Shown: positions 53,242 to 61,003 of the stretch, piece after piece
How the letters are laid out: each line of letters starts with the position of its first letter
How positions within the stretch are numbered: position 1 is the first letter of the stretch
Source of the DNA: Shouchella tritolerans
GTDB taxonomy: Bacteria; Bacillota; Bacilli; Bacillales; Bacillaceae_D
Length of the DNA: 64,000 nt
Assembly (NCBI RefSeq): GCF_025770735.1
Contig: NZ_JAODPB010000001.1
Coordinates: forward strand, 62,001 to 126,000
Reading direction: 5' to 3'
Program-made: the position numbers and the translations under genes
The notes under the pieces: generated by a model
The model's input: the letters and a program-made list of their open reading frames with translations, nothing else
What the model was told of the DNA's origin: nothing
The model's database searches: none

Positions 53242-53276
53242 AGGCCAGTTGAATTTACTCTCAACTGGTCTTTTTA
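53242..53276 (+). terminator. Terminator after the UbiD-type gene
   Basis: AGGCCAGTTGA and TCAACTGGTCT (one G-T pair) form an 11-bp stem followed by TTTTT. Confidence 0.85.
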
Positions 53277-53318
53277 ATGTCCGTTTTTTGTTTCATACAT
53301 TTGGATTTGAAAAGGTTA

Positions 53319-53357
53319 TTGACATTTATTTCGAATTTAATATAATTGAATTAGAGA
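53319..53357 (+). promoter_or_regulatory. Consensus promoter with MhqR-like operator
   Basis: TTGACA (53319-53324), 16 bases, TATAAT (53341-53346): both boxes are perfect. The imperfect inverted repeat TATTTCGAATT...GAATTAGAGATA over the -10 resembles the MarR-type MhqR box, which would keep this strong promoter off without quinone stress. Confidence 0.65.
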
Positions 53358-53383
53358 TAATTAACTGAAAGGGGCCATGCCCA

Positions 53384-54361
53384 ATGAACGGTTTAAAAGG
53401 CATCCATCATGTAACAGCGATTACAAGCAGCGCCGAAAAAATTTATGAATTTTTTACGTACGTGTTAGGGATGCGCCTTGTTAAGAAGACAGTGAACCAA
53501 GACGATATCCAAACATACCATTTGTTTTTTGCAGATGATAAAGGCAGTGCCGGCACAGACATGACTTTTTTTGATTTTCCAGGCATACCAAAAAGCTCCC
53601 CTGGCACAGATGAAATTTATCAAACATCGTTCCGCGTTCCAACCGATGAGGCGCTCTCTTATTGGGAAAGGCGGTTTGACCGTTTAGCCGTTAAACATAC
53701 AGGCATTAAAACGCTTTTTGGGAAAAAGACGCTGGCATTCGTTGATTTCGACGAGCAACGCTACCAATTGATTTCAGATGAAAACAACCAAGGGATTGAA
53801 TCTGGCACGCCGTGGCAAAAAGGACCTGTGCCACTTGAATATGCGATTACTGGCTTAGGTCCTATCTTTATTAGAGTGGCCAACTTTGATTTCTTTAAAC
53901 AAGTATTGGAGCAGGCGCTTTTCTTTAAAGAAATCGCTGCAGAAGGTTCGCTGCATTTGTTTGAAGTCGGAACAGGAGGGAATGGGGCGCAAGTCATCGT
54001 GGAACATAATAACGTTCTTCCCCGGGCCCGCCAAGGCTATGGTGCTGTCCACCATGTCGCTTTTCGTGTCGAAGACCGAGTTGTGCTTAATCAGTGGACG
54101 GAACATATGGAGAAGCTTGGCTTCCATACTTCTGGTTATGTAGACCGTCATTTCTTTGAGTCCCTTTATGCACGGGTCTCACCGCAAATTTTATTTGAAT
54201 TTGCAACGGACGGACCTGGTTTTATGGGCGACGAACCGTATGAAACGCTAGGCGAAAAGTTATCTTTGCCGCCATTTCTTGAAGCGAAGCGTGAGTACAT
54301 CGAGAGTGTCGTTCGACCGATTGACACAGTTAGAAGCAACAAAACGTTTAAAAAAGAGTAA
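53384..54361 (+). CDS. mhqO: VOC family ring-cleaving dioxygenase, MhqO-like
   Basis: A 325-residue protein of two vicinal-oxygen-chelate modules. GIHHVTAITSSAEKIYEFF (first metal His) and YGAVHHVAFRVEDR (second) with SLYARVSPQILFEFATDGPGF (Glu ligand) match MhqO/MhqA/MhqE-type hydroquinone dioxygenases of Bacillus that detoxify quinones and catechols. AAGGGGC precedes the ATG. The promoter with an MhqR-like box supports this reading. No other mhq genes are adjacent. Confidence 0.87.
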   Translation: MNGLKGIHHVTAITSSAEKIYEFFTYVLGMRLVKKTVNQDDIQTYHLFFADDKGSAGTDMTFFDFPGIPKSSPGTDEIYQTSFRVPTDEALSYWERRFDRLAVKHTGIKTLFGKKTLAFVDFDEQRYQLISDENNQGIESGTPWQKGPVPLEYAITGLGPIFIRVANFDFFKQVLEQALFFKEIAAEGSLHLFEVGTGGNGAQVIVEHNNVLPRARQGYGAVHHVAFRVEDRVVLNQWTEHMEKLGFHTSGYVDRHFFESLYARVSPQILFEFATDGPGFMGDEPYETLGEKLSLPPFLEAKREYIESVVRPIDTVRSNKTFKKE

Positions 54362-54705
54362 AGCCATGAGAAACACATTTAAAGAGCAAGCAACAGCTCA
54401 ATGATTTGAAGAATACTGGCGTATGGTTGAAATTCAAACAACAGGTGTGCCGAAACCATTAGTGAAAGATATGAACAATGAGGGAAAAACATTTAATTTC
54501 TTGGTTGGCTTTTGTCCAGCCTCTTTTTTATGACGAATTGTACTCTGAAGTGCGCCTAAAGAAAGACAGCTCATGGAACCCTCGTGTAAGATGTTCGTAA
54601 CCACACAAACCATCAAGCGCACGTATTGAAACGATGGCTCAGGCAAGAAGAAGCACATTGAATAATTTGGAACACAACTATATACCAATGGTATATAGTT
54701 GTGTT
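54362..54705. other. Decayed stretch with terminator and long palindrome
   Basis: A short frame from 54366 is broken by a stop after 12 codons and shows no recognisable family. GGTTGG / CCAGCC with TCTTTTTT (54503-54529) is probably the mhqO terminator. The rest contains broken coding-like sequence. The palindrome at its end is listed separately. Confidence 0.4.
54671..54705. promoter_or_regulatory. Perfect 16-bp inverted repeat, probable PadR operator
   Basis: AACACAACTATATACC, AAT, GGTATATAGTTGTGTT: 16 of 16 positions pair. It ends one base before the ATG of the padR remnant. Dyads of this AT-rich kind are typical PadR binding sites. As RNA it would also be a very stable hairpin. Confidence 0.6.
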
Positions 54706-54975
54706 ATGACTAAAGGTAAATGGATTACACAATACCGAAAAGAATTTATGAATTGGCTATCTTAATGTTACTGAACAAAAAAGATATGCATGGATATTTC
54801 GAAGGAGTTGAAAAAAACAGAAGTATTGAGTATAGCTGGAGGGGCGATTTATCCAATTTTAAATTGATTACATGAAAAAGGATGGATTATTTCTTATGTA
54901 GAGAAAAAAGAGAAAGGAAAAGGTCCCGAACGTAATTTGAACAAAGAAATAACGGCTACAGAGCCTGATAGAGGA
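54706..54975 (+). pseudogene. PadR family regulator, degenerate
   Basis: Read across frames, the sequence gives ELAILMLLNKKDMHGY, then KTEVLSIAGGAIYPILN, a stop, LHEKGWIISYVEKKEKGKGP and ERNLN, which is an ordinary PadR winged-helix domain. At least two frameshifts (near 54745 and within about 54805-54830) and an in-frame TGA (near 54867) break it. PadR genes usually sit just before a HAAS-domain gene as here. The loss looks recent because the protein is still readable. Confidence 0.8.
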
Positions 54976-54985
54976 GGGAAAATAA

Positions 54986-55594
54986 ATGACGATGAATTTT
55001 ATTGAGGAATACACCGAGAAGTTATCTAATTATTTATGTGATCTACCCCCCCATGCCCGAAATAATGTGATTAATGAGATTAGACAACATATGCAAGATT
55101 TATCATCTGAACTTGAGGACTCTGGTTATAGTAAAGGAGAAATTGCGACTGAATTATCAAATGAATTTCTAACACCTCAAAAATTAGCTGGTAAATACAT
55201 TGAAGAATATAAAAGTTCGAATGCTGAACTAACAGAAAAAATGAATGGAACGACTACGTATACCCTAATTTTGTTATTAGGCGGTCTAGTTGCATTCATA
55301 GTTCCTATATATCAAAGCACTGTCAACTTATTTGCGTTAGTTCCATTTTTAACTTCTTTTGTTTTAGGATTAGTTCTCATAAATAAAAAGAAACATTTAA
55401 TAGCTAGTAAATCATTTAAACAGAGTAGGTTGATGCTGTGTTCAATAGTAGGTCTTGGCTTAGCTGCGTTTTCTCTAGGGCTTATAATAAATGATAATTT
55501 CCGAATCGTTTTTTCATTATCAGTTTTATTTCTATTTCTCATAAGTAGTTTAGTATCTTTTGTAAATATAAGAATTATTTTGAAGGATAATTAA
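54986..55594 (+). CDS. HAAS domain (DUF1700-like) membrane protein
   Basis: A 202-residue protein: an N-terminal helical HAAS-type signalling domain (MNFIEEYTEKLSNYL; RNNVINEIRQHMQDLSSEL; ELSNEFLTPQKLAGKYIEEY) followed by four membrane helices (about 90-190). Such proteins are paired with PadR regulators in Bacillus. GGAGGGAAA precedes the ATG. The gene is intact although its regulator is broken, and it is AT-rich compared with the main window. Confidence 0.82.
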   Translation: MTMNFIEEYTEKLSNYLCDLPPHARNNVINEIRQHMQDLSSELEDSGYSKGEIATELSNEFLTPQKLAGKYIEEYKSSNAELTEKMNGTTTYTLILLLGGLVAFIVPIYQSTVNLFALVPFLTSFVLGLVLINKKKHLIASKSFKQSRLMLCSIVGLGLAAFSLGLIINDNFRIVFSLSVLFLFLISSLVSFVNIRIILKDN

Positions 55595-55973
55595 TTACAT
55601 GCTACTGTAAAGGCTAAGTCACAAGCTACTTCGCAACCAATTCCAACTGAAGGGCTAACTCAGCGGAAGCGTGGCGGCCAAGGGCATAATGTGTATGTTT
55701 TTCAACTAATTGACACACGGGTTTCGAGAAAATTAACACAACGAGAAAACGAGAAAAACCTTACGTACATAAGTAATTCAACAGGATGTTCAGGAAGCGA
55801 AGCTATACGTAAAAGAGGTCAAGTACTAGATGCAACAATTGCACGCGAATCCGTTCCTGTTTCTTTAGTGCTCATTGCGTGAACGATTTGATTTTACTAT
55901 TATGGAGAAAGAACGGCTGACTATACTGCTTTTGGAAGAATGTGTGTCTATAAAAGCTTAAAGGAGATTGGCA
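55595..55973. other. Stretch without a supported gene
   Basis: A 63-codon frame at 55691-55882 has no ribosome site and no recognisable family; the frame continues openly upstream to about 55600, so it could be the tail of a decayed gene. Just before deoD, AAGGAG at 55961-55966 is its ribosome site. Confidence 0.35.
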
Positions 55974-56684
55974 ATGACAGAATTCAAACAAACCCCTCAC
56001 ATTAATGCAAAAGGAGAGATCGCGGAAACGGTCCTTCTTCCAGGAGATCCGCTCCGGGCTAAATTTATTGCCGAACGTTTTTTAACGGACGTCGTCCAAT
56101 TTAATAGCGTCCGCAATATGTTCGGATTTACCGGCACTTACAACGGCAAGCGTATTTCTGTCATGGGAACAGGAATGGGAATGCCGAGCATGGGCATTTA
56201 CTCGTATGAGCTCATTCATATGTTCGGCGTTAAAAATTTGATCCGTATTGGGTCATGCGGCGCCCTTCAAGATAATTTGAACTTGTATGACGTTATTCTA
56301 GGAATGGGTGCATCAACCAATTCCAACTATGTAAGCCAATATCACTTGCCAGGTACATTCGCGCCGATTGCTTCTTACTCGTTGCTCGAAAAAGCGAAAA
56401 AAGCGGCAGACGAAAAAGGCGTGCCTGTCCATGTCGGCAACATCCTTTCCAGCGACACATTTTATAATGCCGATAAAGACGCAGCAGGAAAATGGTGTGA
56501 TATGGGAATTTTAGGCATTGAAATGGAAGCGGCGGCCTTGTATATGAATGCTGCACAGGCTGGCGTTAATGCGCTTTGCATTTTGACAGTAAGCGACCAT
56601 ATATTTAAAGAGGATGAAACAACTGCTGAAGAGCGGGAAACCTCGTTCACGAACATGATGGAAATCGCCCTAGAATTAGCCTAG
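55974..56684 (+). CDS. deoD: Purine nucleoside phosphorylase, DeoD type
   Basis: A 236-residue hexameric-type phosphorylase that splits purine (deoxy)ribonucleosides with phosphate. LLPGDPLRAKFIAE is the phosphate site, IRIGSCGALQ and GIEMEAAALY the substrate pocket, and VSDHIF contains the catalytic Asp. The start at 55974 follows AAGGAG by seven bases; TTG at 55968 is too close. Normal GC and codon use distinguish it from the AT-rich surroundings. A terminator follows. Confidence 0.95.
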   Translation: MTEFKQTPHINAKGEIAETVLLPGDPLRAKFIAERFLTDVVQFNSVRNMFGFTGTYNGKRISVMGTGMGMPSMGIYSYELIHMFGVKNLIRIGSCGALQDNLNLYDVILGMGASTNSNYVSQYHLPGTFAPIASYSLLEKAKKAADEKGVPVHVGNILSSDTFYNADKDAAGKWCDMGILGIEMEAAALYMNAAQAGVNALCILTVSDHIFKEDETTAEERETSFTNMMEIALELA

Positions 56685-56692
56685 TTGTACAA

Positions 56693-56722
56693 AGCCCGAG
56701 AAAACCACTCTCGGGCTGTTTT
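56693..56722 (+). terminator. Terminator after deoD
   Basis: AGCCCGAGA and TCTCGGGCT with a seven-base loop, then GTTTTATTT. Confidence 0.85.
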
Positions 56723-56724
56723 AT

Positions 56725-57156
56725 TTGTTTGAAAAGCAATATCCATCGTCTTTTAAAAATAAACTAGTTAACAATATAGAACTACATACTATTGCGAAAA
56801 AGTATTAAACAGAGAAAATAAGTGTATGTAGTTAATGTTTTTTGAAGGAAAACATAGCCTTTAGCGGGAAGGCGTATCGCAGATGGGGTAGCATTGAGGA
56901 CCTTAGAAAATAATTATAATCAAATAAATAACAGACTATAGTGTGAATATGTAAGCAGTGATGTTTATTCCACTAAAGGCCATTTTCTGGAATAATAAAT
57001 TTAGGAACTTAGAAACTTTGTAAAGATATATTGAAAACTATCTTTTAAACTAACGTAAGCAAATAATTTTAAAAAAGCGATTATTATCAAGGATTTCTAA
57101 CTCTCTAAGGAACATTTTGAAATGCAGTTTCGTATAAATACTGTAGGAGGGGTTAG
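56725..57156. other. AT-rich stretch without a gene
   Basis: No frame or RNA structure can be supported. It must contain the promoter of the hydrolase gene that follows, but no clear pair of boxes was found. Confidence 0.4.
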
Positions 57157-58377
57157 ATGGAATATACAAAAATACAGCTGAATAATGGTTCGCTAATAAA
57201 CGGTTATGTTAAACAGGGTTTTGAGAAAGTAAGACTGGAATTCATTAAAAACTTTAATGAAAGAAGAGAGCTAGGTGCAGCTTGTTCCATTTATTTGAAA
57301 GGTGAGAAGGTCGTTGATTTATGGGGTGGGATAAAAAATCATAAAACAAAGGAAGCCTGGGAAGAAGATACATTGGTAACGGTTTTTTCTTCTACAAAAG
57401 GTTTTTCAGCACTTGCAGCTGCTATTGCACATTCCAAAGGATATTTTGAATATGATGAAAAAGTATCTTTCTATTGGAATGAATTCGGTCAAAATGGTAA
57501 AGAAAATATTACAATTAGACAGTTGTTAAACCATCAAGCGGGGTTAAGCACTATTAAGGATCTTCCTCTAAATAAAATCGGAGATTTCGATACTAGTAAT
57601 ATAATAACCGAATTGGAAAAGAAAGGGCCGGATTGGGAACCAGGGACTAGACATGGATATCATTGTTGGACAATTGGCTGGTTAATTAGTGAACTAATTA
57701 AAAGAACAGATCCTAAAAATCGTTCACTAAGGGATTTTTTTCAAGATGAAATTGCTAAACCTCTAAAAGCGGAATTTTATATTGGTTTGCCAGGTTATAT
57801 CGATGATTCTAGAATGTCTACTATTAAAGGAGTTAGTTCTGTATTAGATTTATTTAAAAATTTCCATACACTTCCGAGGAGTTTATTAATTGCATTTATG
57901 AATCCTAAATCATTAACTAGTAAAAGTATGGTTGATTCTAAAAATATACTAGCACATTCAAATTTCAATACTAGAGAAATGCGGCAAATTGAATTTCCTT
58001 CTGGCAATGGTATAGGTTTAGTTCGCGATATGGCTAAAATATATAGCGAATTTGCAAATGGTGGTCTTATTTTAAATCTTAATAAGGATACTCTTGAAGA
58101 AATGATGAGTAAACCTGAGCCAACTCAGTATGGATTTAAAGATGTAGTACAAACTGTTGATACTGCTTTTCAAGTAGGCTTTTTTAAACCAATAGAGTCA
58201 GGTTCAAATTATGGTTCTTCTAAATGTTTTGGTCACCCAGGAGCAGGTGGTTCATTTTGTTTTGCAGACCCAGAAAATAAAGTAGGTTTTGCTTATGCTA
58301 TGACAAAAGTGGGGATGTATATGTTTGATGATCCCCGTGAATTAGCTTTGCGGAATGCTTTTTATGAGTGTTTATAA
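57157..58377 (+). CDS. Serine hydrolase of the beta-lactamase (class C/esterase) family
   Basis: A 406-residue beta-lactamase-fold hydrolase. SSTKG (about residues 78-82) is the SxxK nucleophile motif; RHGYHCWTIGWLI is in the place of the Tyr motif, and HPGAGGSFCFADPENKVGFAY is the C-terminal HxG box. No signal peptide, so a cytoplasmic esterase is more likely than an antibiotic-degrading enzyme. AGGAGGGG precedes the ATG. Markedly AT-rich codons (many TTA, AAT, ATA) unlike the neighbouring genes suggest acquisition by transfer. Confidence 0.85.
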   Translation: MEYTKIQLNNGSLINGYVKQGFEKVRLEFIKNFNERRELGAACSIYLKGEKVVDLWGGIKNHKTKEAWEEDTLVTVFSSTKGFSALAAAIAHSKGYFEYDEKVSFYWNEFGQNGKENITIRQLLNHQAGLSTIKDLPLNKIGDFDTSNIITELEKKGPDWEPGTRHGYHCWTIGWLISELIKRTDPKNRSLRDFFQDEIAKPLKAEFYIGLPGYIDDSRMSTIKGVSSVLDLFKNFHTLPRSLLIAFMNPKSLTSKSMVDSKNILAHSNFNTREMRQIEFPSGNGIGLVRDMAKIYSEFANGGLILNLNKDTLEEMMSKPEPTQYGFKDVVQTVDTAFQVGFFKPIESGSNYGSSKCFGHPGAGGSFCFADPENKVGFAYAMTKVGMYMFDDPRELALRNAFYECL

Positions 58378-58980
58378 TAATATTTACTTTTTGTCATTAA
58401 AGTGTAGCCTTAGCGAAAGAATAAGGTGCAAATATGTTAGTTATTCCAATATAGGGCGCGATAGTTGTGGTGGAAAATTTAATGTTGGAGAAGTAAATGT
58501 GGTCTTATGTTGTACAAACAGGATAGATACAAGCAGGTATAATTCCTGTTTATCTGTCCTTTTCTTAATACATTATACTTAGATATTTATATATCAGATT
58601 CTTTAAATTTTACCGACTTTTAATAAAATAAAGGGGTTTTCTTTTTTTCGGTGTTATTCCTAAGAGAATTAATAACTAGACAATAGGAATTATATGACAT
58701 CAATGAATCAAAAGAAGAACAAGAGAAAAAGGAAGATGTACCAATTCTTTGTAGGTATTGATATCGGGCTTCATTCCACGTTGCAGCTTGTATCCCCTAT
58801 GGCAATTGGACATATGATTGGGAAAATTGTGCGACTGTTATACATATGCTTAAAACAGGGTAAAAATGCGATTCTAAAATACACGCAAAAGCAACTGGGA
58901 TTCAGTTTATGATTAACATTCTAATTTGGACTAGAGATAGCACTACACTACATTATAGGAGTGTGCTGTCTACAAGACGG
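58378..58980. other. AT-rich non-coding or decayed stretch with a terminator
   Basis: AGGATAGATA...CAGG and CCTG...TATCTGTCCT (58520-58560) followed by TTTTCTT form a likely terminator for the hydrolase gene. A 72-codon frame at 58694 has no ribosome site. Its other frames show short coding-like pieces broken by stops, so a decayed gene is possible, but no family is recognised. Confidence 0.4.
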
Positions 58981-59024
58981 TTGCGAAATGTTCGTTTATC
59001 TGTTATAATTCGTAATCATTACGA
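58981..59024 (+). promoter_or_regulatory. Promoter with perfect Zur box
   Basis: TTGCGA (58981-58986), 17 bases, TATAAT (59004-59009), followed at once by TCGTAAT-C-ATTACGA (59010-59024), a perfect palindrome equal to the B. subtilis Zur box core. Zinc-loaded Zur bound here would cover the transcription start. Confidence 0.88.
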
Positions 59025-59045
59025 TTTGTAATTAGGAGGCAGCAA

Positions 59046-60233
59046 ATGAACGTACCTGTGACTGTGTTAAGCGGTTTTTTAGGAGCCGGGAAAACATCCG
59101 TGTTGAACCATGTGCTGAATAACAGAAAACAGCAGCAGCGGATTGCCGTGATAGTCAATGATATGAGTGAAGTCAACATTGATGCTGATTTAGTAGAGCG
59201 AGGGGGATTTTCGCGGTCAGAGGAAAAACTGGTAGAGCTGTCTAATGGTTGCATTTGTTGCACATTGCGAGAGGACTTGCTCGTTGAAGTCAGGCGTTTA
59301 ATAGAAAACGGGGACATCGATTATCTATTAATCGAATCAACAGGCATCTCAGAGCCTGTTCCAGTTGCACAAACATTTACGTATGAAGATGAAGGGACAG
59401 GCATCGATTTAAAAACATTATGTACGCTTGATACGATGGTGACGGTTGTCGATGCATACCGCTTCTGGAAAGATTTTGATTCAGGCGAGACGTTGCTAGA
59501 CCGCAATCAAGGCACAGACGAAACAGATGAACGCACAATCGTAGAGCTGCTCGTCGATCAAATCGAATTTTGTGATGTGCTGATCGTGAACAAGGTTGAC
59601 TTGCTCGAGGAAGAAGAAGTGAATAAACTTGTTTCTTTTTTAAAACATTTGCAGCCCCATGCAAAAATCATTAAAACGGTAAATGGGGAAGTAGATCCGA
59701 ACGAAATTATGAACACAGGATTGTTTAATGAGGAGCAAGCGATGGCCCATGAAACATGGGAGAAGGAATTGGAAAATGAACATGTTCCAGAAACCGATGA
59801 ATATGGCGTCTCTTCTTTTGTATTTAGAGATAGAAAGCCATTTCATCCGCTGCGCTTTAAACAGTGGTGCGACCATTACCCTGACGAAGTGACACGGGCA
59901 AAGGGGACTGTTTGGGTAGCAAGCCGCAAAGAACTGGCACTCCAGCTGTCGCAAGCGGGACCGCAAGCTGTCTTGCAACCCCTTGCGTATTGGATTGACA
60001 GTTTGCCTGCGGCTGAAAAAGTCTATATGAAGCAAAACCATCCGGATATCGCTAGCAAATGGGATGACCGTTTTGGTGACCGTATCAACGAAATCGTATT
60101 TATTGGCATCGACATGGACGAAGCACAAATTCGAAAAGAACTGCAAGAATGCCTGTTGACCGATGAGGAGCTTTCGCAAGATTGGAGCCAGTTTGTCGAT
60201 CCGTTTCCGTGGGTGGTTTCACGTGCTAATTAA
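59046..60233 (+). CDS. zagA: Zinc-responsive GTPase/metallochaperone, ZagA (YciC) type
   Basis: A 395-residue COG0523 (CobW) GTPase that delivers zinc to client enzymes under zinc starvation. Walker A is [16 protein letters not shown], the metal motif CxCC is [12 protein letters not shown], Walker [12 protein letters not shown] and the guanine motif NKVDL; the C-terminal CobW domain ends the protein. Length matches B. subtilis ZagA/YciC. TTAGGAGG precedes the ATG, just after the Zur box. It is co-transcribed with the zinc-free S14 paralogue. Confidence 0.93.
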   Translation: MNVPVTVLSGFLGAGKTSVLNHVLNNRKQQQRIAVIVNDMSEVNIDADLVERGGFSRSEEKLVELSNGCICCTLREDLLVEVRRLIENGDIDYLLIESTGISEPVPVAQTFTYEDEGTGIDLKTLCTLDTMVTVVDAYRFWKDFDSGETLLDRNQGTDETDERTIVELLVDQIEFCDVLIVNKVDLLEEEEVNKLVSFLKHLQPHAKIIKTVNGEVDPNEIMNTGLFNEEQAMAHETWEKELENEHVPETDEYGVSSFVFRDRKPFHPLRFKQWCDHYPDEVTRAKGTVWVASRKELALQLSQAGPQAVLQPLAYWIDSLPAAEKVYMKQNHPDIASKWDDRFGDRINEIVFIGIDMDEAQIRKELQECLLTDEELSQDWSQFVDPFPWVVSRAN

Positions 60234-60236
60234 ATC

Positions 60237-60256
60237 GTAATAATAATGATTTTCAA
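60237..60256. promoter_or_regulatory. Degenerate Zur-like box between zagA and rpsN2
   Basis: TCGTAATAATAATGA keeps the left arm of the upstream Zur box exactly and 5 of 7 positions of the right arm. It may be a second, weaker Zur site giving rpsN2 its own control. Confidence 0.45.
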
Positions 60257-60274
60257 TTTAAGGAGGCCAGAAAA

Positions 60275-60544
60275 ATGGCGAAAAAAGCAAAAGTACAAAA
60301 GGAATTAAAACGGCAAGAACTTGTTGCCCAGTATGCTAAAAAGCGGAGAGAACTTAAAGAAAAGGGCGACTATCTTGCACTTGCAAAGCTTCCGCGGGAT
60401 TCTTCCCCAAGCAGATTAACAAGAAGATGCCGGAAGACCGGCCGTCCACGCGGCGTTTTGCGCGACTTTGAATTGTCTCGGATTGCTTTTCGGGAGCTAG
60501 CCCATAAAGGGCAAATTCCTGGTGTCAAAAAAGCAAGCTGGTAA
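60275..60544 (+). CDS. rpsN2: Zinc-independent ribosomal protein S14 paralogue
   Basis: An 89-residue S14 of the C-minus type: it lacks the CxxC...CxxC zinc ribbon of the usual 61-residue Bacillus S14 and has one Cys only. The core [20 protein letters not shown] and [21 protein letters not shown] is typical. It corresponds to B. subtilis YhzA, which replaces zinc-bound S14 in new ribosomes when zinc is low. AAGGAGG precedes the ATG. Confidence 0.95.
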   Translation: MAKKAKVQKELKRQELVAQYAKKRRELKEKGDYLALAKLPRDSSPSRLTRRCRKTGRPRGVLRDFELSRIAFRELAHKGQIPGVKKASW

Positions 60545-60590
60545 AGAAGGGCATTTGCTCTCCTACATTATGTAACCCCCAGGTCAGATT

Positions 60591-60629
60591 ACGCCTGCTG
60601 TATGTATGGCAGGCGTGAGCTGTTTTTTT
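60591..60629 (+). terminator. Terminator of the zagA-rpsN2 operon
   Basis: ACGCCTGC and GCAGGCGT with a ten-base loop, followed by GAGCTGTTTTTTT. Confidence 0.85.
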
Positions 60630-60648
60630 GTTACACGTGGAACATCGA

Positions 60649-60677
60649 TTGACATAACCGTTTCCTGGTGGTATGTT
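60649..60677 (+). promoter_or_regulatory. Sigma-A promoter of the mutS2-like gene's leader
   Basis: TTGACA (60649-60654), exactly 17 bases, TATGTT (60672-60677). Transcription should begin near 60684, giving a leader of about 320 bases before the mutS2-like gene. Confidence 0.75.
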
Positions 60678-60713
60678 GAAGAGGTATTAACCTTCATAGA
60701 GGGGGACATTTTT

Positions 60714-60737
60714 ATGTATCTGGTGGTTCTTAACTAA
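60714..60737 (+). CDS. Seven-residue leader ORF (MYLVVLN)
   Basis: ATG TAT CTG GTG GTT CTT AAC TAA, with GAGGGGG seven or eight bases upstream as ribosome site, about 30 bases after the predicted transcript start. Its last four codons lie inside an inverted repeat. The position and size are those of regulatory leader peptides at antibiotic-inducible genes, where a stalled ribosome changes the folding of the leader. The peptide sequence itself is not one I recognise. Confidence 0.6.
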   Translation: MYLVVLN

Positions 60738-60896
60738 TCCGTAATTGGATAGCTGGAAAGCGCAAAAAACGCAGCAGTTGAGCGTTTCTTTAGCTTGCGC
60801 GTTTTCAGAACAGTTAAGAACACGTGATCATAGCTAAAAGGATAAATTTGCTATGGCGTAGTGTCATGGTTTTTTTGCGTTGTCAAAAAAACAATG
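60726..60896 (+). promoter_or_regulatory. Structured leader RNA: three nested or successive hairpins
   Basis: GTTCTTAACT (60726-60735, end of the leader ORF) pairs perfectly with AGTTAAGAAC (60812-60821). Within it GAAAGCGC (60756-60763) pairs with GCGCGTTTTC (60797-60806) and AAACGC (60767-60772) with GCGTTT (60782-60787). Downstream CATGGTTTTTTT (60865-60876) pairs with AAAAAAACAATG (60885-60896) with one mismatch. A ribosome stalled on the leader ORF would open the outer helix. Confidence 0.6.
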
Positions 60897-60919
60897 GCTA
60901 CTTGCCATCTGTTTACCTT

Positions 60920-60953
60920 GCTGTCATGAGCGATTGTTCATGGCGGCTTTTTT
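60920..60953 (+). terminator. Intrinsic terminator in the mutS2-like leader (attenuator)
   Basis: GCTGTCATG (60920-60928) and CATGGCGGC (60939-60947) form a 9-bp stem with G-T pairs and a ten-base loop, followed by TTTTTT. It lies 50 bases before the mutS2-like start and downstream of its promoter, so it can only act as a conditional attenuator. Confidence 0.75.
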
Positions 60954-61003
60954 GTTGTTATGGAGAGTAGCTAAATGATCAAACTTCAAAAGGAGGAAAT
61001 TAC

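Noticed and set aside
55691-55882. A 63-codon frame upstream of deoD whose end faintly resembles the first helix of TetR proteins.
   Set aside because: The resemblance is too short, no helix-turn-helix follows and there is no ribosome site.
57157-58377. The serine hydrolase as a beta-lactam resistance enzyme.
   Set aside because: It has the SxxK motif but no signal peptide or lipobox, so it would not reach periplasmic or extracellular substrate; esterase-type class C relatives are more likely.
58694-58912. A 72-codon frame containing FFVGIDIG, which recalls the start of IS110-type transposases.
   Set aside because: Only these few residues match, the Asp-containing context is not continued, no ribosome site or terminal repeats are present, and other frames are equally coding-like.
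60684-60953. The long leader considered as a T-box or a metabolite riboswitch.
   Set aside because: No T-box sequence (AGGGTGGNACCGCG) or known aptamer core was seen, and the short ORF with ribosome site fits ribosome-mediated attenuation better.
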